From the NCBI RefSeq assembly GCF_041296385.1, contig NC_091018.1, forward strand, positions 3,107,501-3,171,500: 64,000 nucleotides of DNA, given 5' to 3'. Positions 13,301 through 24,742 of the stretch are shown in pieces (positions within the stretch are counted from its first letter, which is position 1; each line of letters starts with the position of its first letter). The notes beneath the pieces are model-generated. The model made no database searches and was not told the DNA's origin. It worked only from the letters and a program-made list of their open reading frames with translations. The stretch comes from Aphelocoma coerulescens (taxonomy: Eukaryota; Chordata; Aves; Passeriformes; Corvidae). The translations under genes and the position numbers were made by a program.

Positions 13301-16300
13301 TGTCATCACCTCTAAGTCCCCAGTAGAAATCAAGCACTGTAGCAAGCCCCACCAATTTTCCCTCTCCATTGCAGAGGATTCTTCTAACTTATAAAGTCTT
13401 TATATTTCTTTATCTTTTACCCCACTATATCCAACCAAAACATATTGGGAATTTTTCCTCCTGGCAATATTTATGATTGTGGTTATTTAAACACAGATAT
13501 CCATGTATTTAAAATTCAGTTCTCAAATTCAGTCTACATGGAAAAGTAATTATATGGGTCACTGATTAGGGAATCTCCCTGGCAAAGTTGAAAATTGTCT
13601 TGGAAAAGGTGATTTAACCACCAGGCCTTTGCAGTCAACACAATGCCCTTATAAATAGTCTTCTGGAGTGGTGAGAGCTCACGCCTGAGCAGATTGAAAT
13701 CTCAGCTGTCTTATCCGAGATGATTAGACTTGACAAAATCAGTCACCCAGGGATATTTTAGAGTACTGCCATGGTGGAATTTAAGGGAAGGTTCTTCTAC
13801 TGTAGAAGATTTGTGAGCTGATGAGAGTTTTAAATTATGTTCTCAGTAGTTGGAACATGAAATGTCGGTTTAAAATAGGAATTATGAGCCTATGGGCTGA
13901 CAACAGCCAAATAATTACAGCTACCTCACCTCTGCTGCAGTGGTGGAAGCTGTGGTGGGAGCTGGTGTCAGCAAGGGCTAAAGCTACTTCTGGAAGCTGC
14001 AGCAGTTGTCTTAGGGACAATACTCTCTGTCCCAACCTCTCACAGGCCCCAAGTGGAGGCTTTCCAGCATTCCCTTCTGTGGCTTTCGGAATTCACTACA
14101 TCTTTTACCGTGTATGAACAACTCATATTTTTGGAACACAGTCCCTCTACTCTGCATTTTATCCTGTTGAGACACCTAAAAGTGCGTCTAGGAACAGACA
14201 GTATGATTCTTATCACTGCCTGCCTCTGAAATTTCCTTTTAAATTTCCAGTGATCTGCAGTATTAGTCATGAATCTTGGCTCCACAAAACCATAAAACAC
14301 CCAAAACCTCCCGGGCCACTTACACCTCGAACACAGAGATGGGAAGGAGTGCTCTAGGAATAGCTTACAGCAAAAGATGGCAATTCTTTAAGCAGCCTGG
14401 TACCCCAAGGTGCTGAGCCCTGCGTGCTGCTGGACAGCAGTCGCCTGGCACTGCTGGGATCCCACCTAAGGACCCACATCTCCCCACCAAGGTGTCCCTT
14501 TACAGAGAACTCAATTCACTGAGCAGCCCCTGTTGCTGACACAGCTTTGCACCTCTCACACAAGAGAATGAAACAAGCTTGGAACATCTCCTGAATTATG
14601 GATCTCTCATGGATGAGTTGCATTCTGCTCCAGAACTGTGCAGGTGGCTGCCAGATCCCCCACTGGAAAATGGGAGATTCTGCATTGCTTTGCTTCCTGG
14701 AGAGTAAAACAAAGCATAACTAGAGTGGCAGGCAAGCCTGGAGTACTGTAAAATTTATTCTGCTCTGATGCAGTATATTTACCTCATCTCTGCATTAACG
14801 AGAGGAGTATTATGGGAAAAATTCTGCCTGCTTCAAGCCATTTCATTCTGGCAGATTAGAAAAAAGGGCTTTAGTGGATCTTGATTCAAGCCTAGCAATC
14901 TTCAACCAAGAATTCTGTTCTGATTCCCAGATGCAAAGATATGTGAAATTGGTTGTGGTGGTGCAAGTGATACAAGCAGCTTTATTGTGCTGATGACAGC
15001 TCACAGACTGCATACAAAGCCCCAACACACTAAGATGTTGGTGCAATTAAATGGAATATAAAATCCAGGTTGATTTGTGCCTCCTTATTTGATTTCCTTA
15101 TCACAACAGTGCATCAGAACACAGTAAATGCATTGGAATAATGGAAAATCCACTTGCTCTTTTCTGTGCCATCTCTTTCAGATAATGTCTGTGAAATTCC
15201 TGAGGAATGTTTTTGCAGTGCAGCTGTTTGCTTGGCTTTATGCAAGCAATTTGCAGAGCTCTTGTCAGATAACCACCCTCTTAGCAGAACCTTTCTGGAA
15301 GTGGAACTAAAAGGAAAAATATAACAAATACTTTCTAATCTAAGAGTTTAGAATGTTCTATGTCTTAAGTCTGTAGAAAATTGGTGGGGTTTTTTTTCAG
15401 TCTTTTGGTTTTTTTCACCTTTTTCTCCCCTAAAATATTTTCAGCTCTCACAGAACAGTGACATCCAGAGGCAGATTGATCACATGTCTGAATTTAGTTA
15501 ATAATGGTATTTTTCTACTTTATTTACTTGTAGTATGTTTTATAGAAGGGGATAAATAATCACAGAGAAGTTAACTGCACTTAAGTACACAACAATTTAT
15601 TTCAGATGCTTCTGTTAAAGTACATCAGATTCAGAGATGTTCAGGGCACCCATAAATCCAGAGAAATGAAGAAACACATGGATACTTTATACTCAAGTTG
15701 CTAGAATCTCAAGGAATCAAATATTAGTGACTTTTCAGACAGAAGGAAGCTGTTTAGCTCTGCTGTGGTCAGTAGTTAGTTGTGCTGTCTGCCAGTGATG
15801 ATACCAGGTAGTCATTCTTGGTCTGGTGAGCCATGAAACGCAGCAGCCCTCAGGAAGAAGGGAAAGGAAACTGCTTCAGAAGATCACTCAAATGCTGGTG
15901 AGTCAATAGAATTGAAATCTGCCCCATTTCCCTTAGCACAAAGGAAGCCTTCTGTGCACAGAATATAGATTGCTGTGTCTTGCTGGCTTTGCATTTATAG
16001 GTACATGAGACAGAGACAAGTCTCTCTGGTTCCATGATCCTTTACTGAGCCTTTACTGACTTGTGATCCAAACCCTCACCTGCTCCCTCCTTCCTGTGTT
16101 ATCCCACCTCTGTTTCCATGCTGTGTCTGTTACCATCTCAATATCCCACAACAGGGATGGTTCATGTGTGAAGATGAGCTGATTGCTGTATTTTGGGTAA
16201 AATTTTGCCTCTGGTTCCCTTTCTTATTGGCACATCCATGGTTTCTTGTTTGGAATTTGCCCAGAATATACTGTGAGTAAACACTGAGGAAGGTGTGCTG

Positions 16301-17503
16301 AGTATTGACTGATTCTTCCAGGAGACCAGCTCCTCATCCTTGATGGGATGGTTTTTTTTGAGGTTGGATTTAGAGCAAGTCCATCTGTTTATGACAGCCT
16401 GTCCATCGTGTTACAGCAGCTGCTATGAAAAAAAATTGTAGTGGTTTGGCTTAAAACAAATGAAAGTACAAAAACTCTCAACAACAAAAAAGTTATTTGA
16501 TGGGAGAGTGTCAGAAGTAATTACACTGAGTGAAAGCTAAAAAATCACAACCAAACAAATAAACTTGTAGAACTAATGTGGCTATTAGAATTAATGTGTT
16601 TATGCCCAGATGAACAGCTGTCCAAAGAATTCAGTTAGATTTATGAACAGCACATGAATTTACTGACAGCTGGTAATCCTGTTAAGTGTAGCAAACCTAC
16701 AGGCAAATGATATCACAACAGTGTTTTTAGGGAAAGATGAAACAAGCCCCATTTCTGTCCAGAGAAGGTGCATGTCCAGCTGTACACGTGCACAGGCAGG
16801 GATGAGGGGAGAGGGTGAGGCAGAGCACATTTGGCAGAGGTGCTCCCAAAATAACTAAAGTGCTTTCAGAGCAGGAGGAAGACTGAGGTAGGTAAGACAT
16901 GAGATGGAAAACTTTTCCTAATGAATGAACGAAAAGTAGACACGGAGTAGGATGGTCTGCAGTAGTTGTTTGCCTCCAGCAAGCTCGAGGCATATTTAAG
17001 GCACTTAAGGCCACATTGACTTAGAAAATAACATTACTTTGTTATATGGTCTTATGAACTAACTTGGCTTCTTACAAAACTTCCATAGCTTTTGATCTTT
17101 TTTTCCTTCTTCTCATGTACTTCTGTTAAAGCAGAAAAAGGGGCAGAATTGAAATGCATAAATGCATGGCTTTTATGTGAACTGCATCCCTAATGACTTC
17201 CCTTTGTACTTGTATAAATTTAAGCTACTCTGACCAAGTTGTTTTTTATTAAATCCAGCCTTCTGAGTTTTTGTAATGCCTGGAGTGAGTTCAGGAGGAC
17301 TAACTTTCCAAATGTAAATGCAGTGGGAGGTTAACACTTGCAGTGGAACAATTAAAGCAGTGCATGAAGTTGCTATTGCATGGTCTTTTCCATGGGCTCT
17401 TTACTGGTCTGTCCCCTGGAAGATGTGCTACAAATGGAGGGTAACATTTGCATAGCTGCATGTTTAAATTGGAAAGAGGAAAACTGAGCTTCAGGATTAC
17501 CAG
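10366..17503. other. Long unique A+T-rich non-coding stretch
   Basis: I see no gene or recognisable transposon across about 7 kb. The stretch holds short A- and T-runs (near 10,452, 11,549 and 13,100), a GC-richer patch at 10,820-10,960 containing GAGCTGGGAGCTC, and another GC-richer patch at 13,930-14,060. The open frames are short, overlap on opposite strands, and show no protein domain. Confidence 0.55.
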
Positions 17504-17627
17504 AAAAAAAAAAAACAAAAAACAAAGCAAACAAAGCAAACAAAAACAACAACAACAACAACAAAAAAAACCAAACCAAAACAAAAAAAAACAAACAAAC
17601 AAACAAAAAAACCAAAAAAACCCCCAA
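17504..17627 (+). repeat. A-rich (AAC/AAAC/AAAAC) low-complexity tract
   Basis: About 120 bases consist almost only of A and C, with a few G near the edges. They include AAC trinucleotide repeats and AAAC tetranucleotide repeats and end in CCCCC. In other frames it appears as spurious Lys/Gln/Asn-rich (plus strand) or Phe/Leu-rich (minus strand) open frames. It could be a decayed poly(A) tail of a retroposed sequence, but nothing upstream is recognisable as a source gene. Confidence 0.85.
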
Positions 17628-20600
17628 GAAACCAGTAAAAATACGGATCAATGTATTAATCCTCTAACAGGGACAATGAAGAGGTGGTTTGACCACAGAT
17701 GTAAATCACCTGATAAACTGACCCAAAAAAGACCTTCTGTCAGAAGTTAAATTAGAAGTGGTGTCAGTACAGCATGTAGGATTGCTGTAATATCAGGGGC
17801 CATCGTGTTTAGCAGGGTTGCTAAGTACTGAAAGATAATGGTAGCCATTGAATTTATTCACAAGCCATTTGTTTGTGGGGTTGTTTTTAACCTATACTTC
17901 TAAATAAGTTAAAGCTCCATCGGTGCCCTGACATGGTATTAAAATTACAGTTACATTTCTACTTATATTTGAGTATGTCACTACAAATAATTTCTTGTCT
18001 GGTTTGTCTGTTGCTGATAATTCATCAGGAATAAGAGAATTCCACGCTGTTTTTATTTTGTTACTGGGTTTGGGTAACAACCTCTGTGTGACATCACAGA
18101 AACAAGACATGCTTGTGTTTTCTTAGTGCCTTTCCATCATTCTTTCTTACAGACTTTGGTCTCTTGCTTTTCCATGACAAGAGGATGAATAAATATCTCT
18201 GTCTTTAAAATGGGAAGGTGATGGTTTGAGAAGATGAAACCTTATGGTATTTCAACTTGTAGGGTTCTTTTAATTAAATCAAAAGCCATCTGATGGGAAA
18301 AAAGACTTCATTTTCTCTTTCCAGTAAGTGCATGGAGCTTGGGTTGTGCGTTTTTGTGGAATATAAGCAGGTGAGTCAGAGGCCTGAGCACACATAAGGG
18401 CTGTTTCTCACTTTGTGTCAAGGTGTTGGTGTTTGACATCTCTTGGCTGCTGTGGCCTTGCTGTGATTCATCTCCACACATTAACGTAACAGAACATGAC
18501 TGATGTAACAGCGTGTGACATATCCAAACAACACTAGCAGAGGCCAAGGAATTCCATTTTTAATACTGCTGTAAACAGGCTATTAATTTTTTTGAGTGGT
18601 TTTTTTCCCCTTTCAGACTTCCTAATTTTTTTGTCCTTTTGAGCCAAATCCAAGTTAACCTCTAAGAGGTTATGAGCAGAGTCTCTATTTGAAAAGACAG
18701 AGAGTCCAGAGACAAAGCCCTGAAACAAAATCAAGGGCTGAACATGCAACATTTATAATGAACAAAACAGAACGAAAACTCCCAGTATTTAAATTATGGC
18801 GTTTTTAAAAATGCCTCTGTTTTGCATCTGAATAGTTGAGAAGTTTGCTTAACCACAAACCTGAAATTAGGGTCTGCTTTCAGGGCTTTTGCTCATTATA
18901 AACTTGTGAAAACATCATAATTGTCAATATTTTTGATCTAGTAGATATGGTTTTGCATTGAGGCAGAATTTCACTGTACTCAGCCATTATCATTGCTTGC
19001 ATGGCTGGCACTGAAAATGCCATCATCATCTTGTTTTGGTTGTTCCTGAGTTTCCTACACTTTCCAGCAGTTTATCTCCTTGTAAGAAGAAGGGTTTTCG
19101 GGAAGGGTTGCAGTTACAGGTGGACAGCTTAGGTCCCCATGAGAACTCGTCCACTTTAAACTCTTTTTGAGCTCTTGACTTTGCCTTGTTGTCTCTTTTA
19201 AAGTATATTTTGAATAGTTTTTTTGGTTTCTCCTTTCTTCAGTTGGATGCAATCACAAAATCATTCTCTGCCCCTGCTCTTTTGAATATATTAAGAGAAG
19301 CAGTGTCAAATTTTAGGTACACTCCTACACTGGAGAGTTGTGTCTCCCCTGGGAGAGGATCCCAACCTGCTGGATCACAGTTCATGCTTGAGCAAGGTTT
19401 GGATGTTGGGCTGGAGAAACTGAGCAGCAGTGACCACTCCAGTTAAAAATAGCCAGGAAATCATGAAATCAGAGGAATATGTTAATACTGCAGCCATCCT
19501 TCCTGCAGGATGTTGACCAAAAGGCTGAGAGGCCAAAGAGAGACATTTTTTTTCTATAGTTAAGAGAAAAGAAAAGGTGAAAATGCCAAGAAACTTTTGT
19601 GGTTTATTGGGTTTAAAGAGGAAGCTGAACCAGTGGGATCATTTTTTCTGGTCTCTGCGTACTTTCTCTAGAACTGTAAGTACTCCTTGGAGCATTTGCA
19701 CAGAATTTCTTCAGCAATGCCATAGAAAACTGGGAGTTTAAGAAAACTTTTTATTAAGAGGAGTTTGAATATTTCTTTCTTTGCCATCATTGGAAAAAAA
19801 CGGGGCTTTTGTTATTCTAATGTGATTTTTTCTATTGGTGGTTACTCCAGAAATAGAACAAGTACTATCCTGGAGATCAGACTTTTTTCTGTCTCAGAAA
19901 TTATGTATCTTAGAATTGTAGCATATAAAATAGCAATCAGTGACTATTGTGCTTTGTTTATTTATTTATAGCTCTGATGAACATAACCAAACCAGAAAAA
20001 CAGAAGCACAGTAGAAGGAAGAGATGAAAAAATGAAATGCAAACAGGAAAGAGAGAAAGATGACTCTGCTCATCTGACTGGTACTGGTTATATATGTTAC
20101 AGAATAACATACATAACCTAATAACCCCAAATGAGCACAATTATAAACACTTTGATTATTTAAGAGTGGCCATTTTGTCCCATATGGAGCCGTATCACCT
20201 CTTCAATGTAGATTTCTAACTAGTGCCTTGATTTTGCTAGTAGACACAATTTTTTTTCTCATAGATTTTCAAATACTATGAGACCTCTAGTTTGGTCGAG
20301 GTGGTCTCTTTCCTTATTCGTGTGTGGCTCCTGTGTTTCGATTGTTGGCTTTTCTCATTATTTGTGGAAATAGAATAATCACGGAGTGATGGGATTTGCT
20401 TGGATTGCAAATAATAAAGGGAATGGATTACATTCATTTCAGTGGAACTTGAGACTTTGAAGTACCTTCTCTGCAGCTGTCCTCTGCCAAATACCTGGTA
20501 TATAATGTATAGGAAAATTTATAGAGGATAGATAATTTATAGGAAATATTTTTTGAGGAGGAAAGCGCAAATAGAAAACTTCTGGTGAATTGTTTGTTAT

Positions 20601-20740
20601 TTGTGTCTAATTTTAGCTTTATTATGTGTTAAATGTCAAGATGAACACACATGACAGGACTTGGAATCTTCTGGCCATCAAGTCCAATTTTACATATTAC
20701 AAACACCTTCACCATGTAATTTCTTTTATAAGTGACAAAA
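17628..20740. other. Unique non-coding stretch
   Basis: No gene or transposon is recognised. The short open frames on both strands carry no visible domain. Positions 19,975-20,060 are purine-rich on the plus strand, with many AGAAA and GAAAGA motifs, and are otherwise unremarkable. Confidence 0.55.
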
Positions 20741-20922
20741 TTTTTTTCCTTTTCCTTTTTTTCCTTTTTTTCCTTTTTTCCTTTTTTCCTTTTTTCCTTT
20801 TTTCCTTTTTTCCTTTTTTCCTTTTTTCCTTTTTTTCCTTTTTTTCCTTTTTTTCCTTTTTTCCTTTTTTCCTTTTTTCCTTTTTTCCTTTTTTCCTTTT
20901 TTCTTTTTCCTTTCTTCCCCCT
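20741..20922 (+). repeat. 182-base homopyrimidine tract, (T6-7CC)n
   Basis: Every base from 20741 to 20922 is C or T. The core is a tandem array of TTTTTTCC units of 8 bases, interspersed with 9-base TTTTTTTCC units, and the right edge degrades to CTTTCTTCCCCC. Because 8-base units rotate the reading frame, the tract creates long but meaningless Phe/Pro/Ser open frames on the plus strand and Lys/Gly/Arg frames on the minus strand. Long homopurine-homopyrimidine mirror-like arrays are known to be able to form triplex (H-DNA) structures and to be unstable in length. That this one does so is inference. Confidence 0.95.
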
Positions 20923-23900
20923 GCCACTATCCATCTTGGAAATTCATTCCAGAAAAGATATTCATTACCTTTTATGGTTGGGAATTTTTGTCCAGTCTCA
21001 AGCAAGTTCCTATAAATATGCCAGTTACTCTTCTACTGGAAATTGCTTGGAGATATATTTATTTATATGAATTTACCTTTGCCAATCGCTCAGCAGTAAC
21101 GAGTTCCATGATGGGAATATCAGCATTCATATTTCAGTGTTCATAAAAGACACAAATAATAGAGGATCACTGAACAGTAATTGCAGTCTTACATCCATAA
21201 TGTACTTTACTTACAACTGAGTTATTCAGATACCTGACTTGAGCCCCCCAAATGTAAGTACTTGTCTCTTACCTATTGTCATCCATTCAGCAGCTGCTGC
21301 TTCATCTTAAGCAGAGGGTTTTGATAACCCATCACTCTTCCATCATGTGTAGTTTAAAAGAGAACCTCTGTTTTGAAACAGAGAGAAGAACTAACCATCT
21401 TTGGAGTGCTAATCAGCTGCAGCTGATAGATCCTGTGCTCATTTCTGAGGAGTAGGGAAGGTGACAGTCACATTAGTTCTTACAGAAATAAAAGAAAAGT
21501 TGGGAAGGCAGTATGGGAGTTTATCTTGTCCTCCTCCGCCTCACATTAGCATTAGTTACTGTCAGAGTCTTGTGGAGTTCCCTCCTGCTTTTATAGAATC
21601 TTGTACTGAGAGATTTGCAGCCCCTGAATTCATAATGTACCATGTGCTTGCTAATAGATGTTCAAAAAAGCATCATTTTTGGGAGATTTTATTATAGGTT
21701 TGAGATTAATAATTTGTCTTTAAGATAATGCTATCAAACACAAATCAAACAATTTCATGTGAATTGAATATTCTTCATTTTGTTCAAACGTTAGTGATGG
21801 GTTAGTGTAAGCAAGTCACTCCATTTTGTAGGCTGTGCCAAATTTCTGGATTAAATAGAATATATACCACGAGTGGGGCATGGCATCTTTGCTCTGTGTT
21901 CTTAATAAATCAGGGTCCTGTTGAATTTTTGTACTTAATTTAATTTTACAGTTTTGTTTTGTTTTTTCCTATCTTAGAAAGGATGGTATAGGAAAATACA
22001 AGATCATAATACAAATTATATTGTTTTCACAACTAGGGAATTTGCCTGAGAAATATCTGCTAATAACCTGTGTTAACATGCACTTGGGCCTACCCAGTTC
22101 CATTCACTATCCTCATTTCCTTGAAAACTGAGGGAATAGAGAGATCTGCAGCCTCTCAGTGATGCACACTCACATCCAGAATATCAAGGGCCACGAGCAT
22201 TTTCCAGTACCTCCAGTATAAAGCCCATTATTTTTCCATAGCTCCTGCTTTATCTCCAGTGTAAGTGTCAGGAAATCTGCATGTATCTTTTAGTATTTTA
22301 AATACTTCAGTGTGTGAATATTTGGTTTTTTAATGATCATGAAAACTGGGACAAACCCTTCTTATCAGAGATGTGGCACGTGCCCTCCTCCTACACCTGG
22401 TCCTGGAGAGTAGGATACAGGGGGCAGAATAAGGATTTATCCGAATAGTTTTGATCCATGAAGTTACATGACCTGATACAGGTACCCAGTTCAACTGTAG
22501 TAATTAACACTGTATTAGTAATACAATATTTCCACTCTTGCCCCCATGCTGGTCCACTGAGTTCCTTCCAGGCACATCTCTGGAGCACTTTCTTGATTCT
22601 TAAGGAAGCAGAATTTGCATTTCACCCAGAGAATTTTTTTAAAAACTAGATTTCTCGTTTTCTCTGTAACTGCCCGAGAATTATTAGCAAATGCTGCAAG
22701 ATTTATAGTCTTGGAAACATCTACAGTAGATCATAGTCTTTAACTACTGAGGATGATGCAGGGAAAAGAGAATGTGTGTTTAGACAAGATGAATTGTGTT
22801 TGTCTTTCCACTTATATTGAAATATTTATGTGCATTCTTGTAACATTACATTAGAGAATTTGCATGTTACCCATGTGTCACATCAGATTAAAGATGACTT
22901 AACCTTAAACACAGAAGTGTGAATAGCAGTAGGAGTACTTTATGTGTAATATGTTCTACTCACAGAACCAATTATCTTTTAGAGTTCTTTTTTCTCTGGA
23001 AGATTTTATTTCCTAATTGCATTCCTGTGATCACCTTTGTACTTTACCATATTTCACTGCAGTACACAGATATAAATTAATTTCTTTGCTAGACCAGCTG
23101 TGAACTCAGCCTCATCCTCATTCCATTTGGTATGAGATTTTAAAGAAAACGGCAAGAAATTTTTGAAGTGAATAATAATAATTTCATTAATTACTCAGGA
23201 AGTAAATTTTCTCCTAAAATGCAGTTCTGGTTGAAGATATCCTGTATAATCATGGAGTTCTTTTGCAGATATTTTATTGGGGAAAAAACCCTATTATTGT
23301 AAAACTCAGTGTTATAGGAACTCCAGATATTTTTGGGTTTGGTTGTTGTACTGTGTTGTGCTTTTTAGTGTTGCTGGGTACTCACAATTCAGTGCTTAAT
23401 TTTGTACAAGATAAACCAAAGAACTCTTCTCACATTAAAAATACATTCCTTTATAACAGTTGCCTCAGCAATTTGTCCAGACAGGCAATTCAGATGCATG
23501 AAGCAATGAACAAAAGGTGATTAAGGTGTGTAGGCAGCAGAACTATAGAAAAGAGTCATGCTGAAAATCCAAGACCTCACATATTTGAGAAATTTGCGAT
23601 ACTTTGTGGTTTATTTAATTTGAATGTCCCTGAATGTCTGCTGAAGAGCAGGGCCTGTTGGTCTCTGGCATCAAGGCCTGCCATAAACACTGAGTGGAAC
23701 TGCTCTCAATTCCCAGTTCTTCCAGCAGCTCAAATTATTTCTCATTGCCCACAGAAGTGGGGTCAATCCCAGAAGAGCCAGGAGAAGGCCAGCAAAGGCA
23801 ACAAGCAACCCTGCTCAGGGTCCAGAGCTAAAACAGTCGGGATGGAGCACGATAGAGAAAATGACAGCAGCAAAAGTCCTCTGCATCCCCTTCATTATGG

Positions 23901-24644
23901 CTTTACTGTGCCCTGAATGCAGGACAAGCTGAGCCCACTGCTCAGGGATTCCTGTTAATGGAAAAGAGGCTAAAAATGTCATGCCTTGTCCCCTTGGTTT
24001 TTTTGTAGACTGAGACATTTTTAGAAAGGAAAGCTCAAGTGTTTCCCATTTGTCCCATCTGTATTTATTCATTAATCAGAGCTACTACTGATTGTGCTGC
24101 AACTCAGCCACTCATTCCCCAGGTCACTGTGTGTCTCACACAGCTCTGAAGTAACAACACTCATTTATCCTAAAGTGCTATAACTGATATTTAAAGGTCA
24201 ATATTGGCTCAAATCATCTGTGGGTTTGAGTGCTTAAAAACAACGGCAGCAATGTACCCACCCAGAGGAAATCTCTGGTCAGCTACTTCAATTCTAAACA
24301 ATTGTAGTTATCAAAAGTGAAGACATGACTTTTGGGAGCTGGTATTTCCCTTTCTCTATAGGCAGGAGGCATTGCCTTATGAGAAACATTTGTGATCTGG
24401 TATTTCTTTGTGAGAATCCTGAATTATTTTTGTCAGGAAACTTTCTTACTCTCAATCACAATAAATGTGGCGAAACATTCTACTATTCTTCTAGGTAGAT
24501 GTTATCAATGTCAAACACTTCATGAGGAGAAAAAAAATATGAAATGTTCTTCAATTTAAAAAAAACCCTACTGATTTGATTTAAAATATAATTAGAAAGA
24601 TTGTAAAAGGCCAGCATAATTTAAATAAATAGACATTATCCTAC
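20923..24644. other. Unique A+T-rich non-coding stretch
   Basis: No gene, RNA gene or transposon is recognised. Positions 23,630-23,930 are somewhat GC-richer and carry open frames on both strands, with no recognisable peptide. Otherwise it is A+T-rich unique sequence. Confidence 0.55.
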
Positions 24645-24742
24645 ATAGAATCATAGGATGTTTTGGGTTGGAAGGGACCTTAAAAATCATCTGGTTCCAA
24701 CCCCCCCTGTGGTGGGCAGGGACACCTTCCACTAGACCGGGT
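24645..24742 (-). mobile_element. CR1 retrotransposon 3'-terminal fragment
   Basis: The plus strand reads ATAGAATCATAGGATG, then GGGTTGGAAGGGACCTT, AAATCATCTGGTTCCAACC and GGGCAGGGACACCTTCCAC. This is the reverse complement of the last 100 or so bases of an avian CR1, so the element lies on the minus strand with its 3' end at 24645. It is severely 5'-truncated and non-coding. Confidence 0.92.

Noticed and set aside
17300..17750. Phe/Leu/Cys-rich minus-strand frames and a Lys/Gln-rich plus-strand frame
   Set aside because: They are translations of the A/C-rich tract at 17,504-17,627.
20626..21015. 129-codon plus-strand frame rich in Phe, Pro and Ser, and Lys/Gly-rich minus-strand frames
   Set aside because: These are translations of the T6-7CC repeat and have no biological meaning as proteins.
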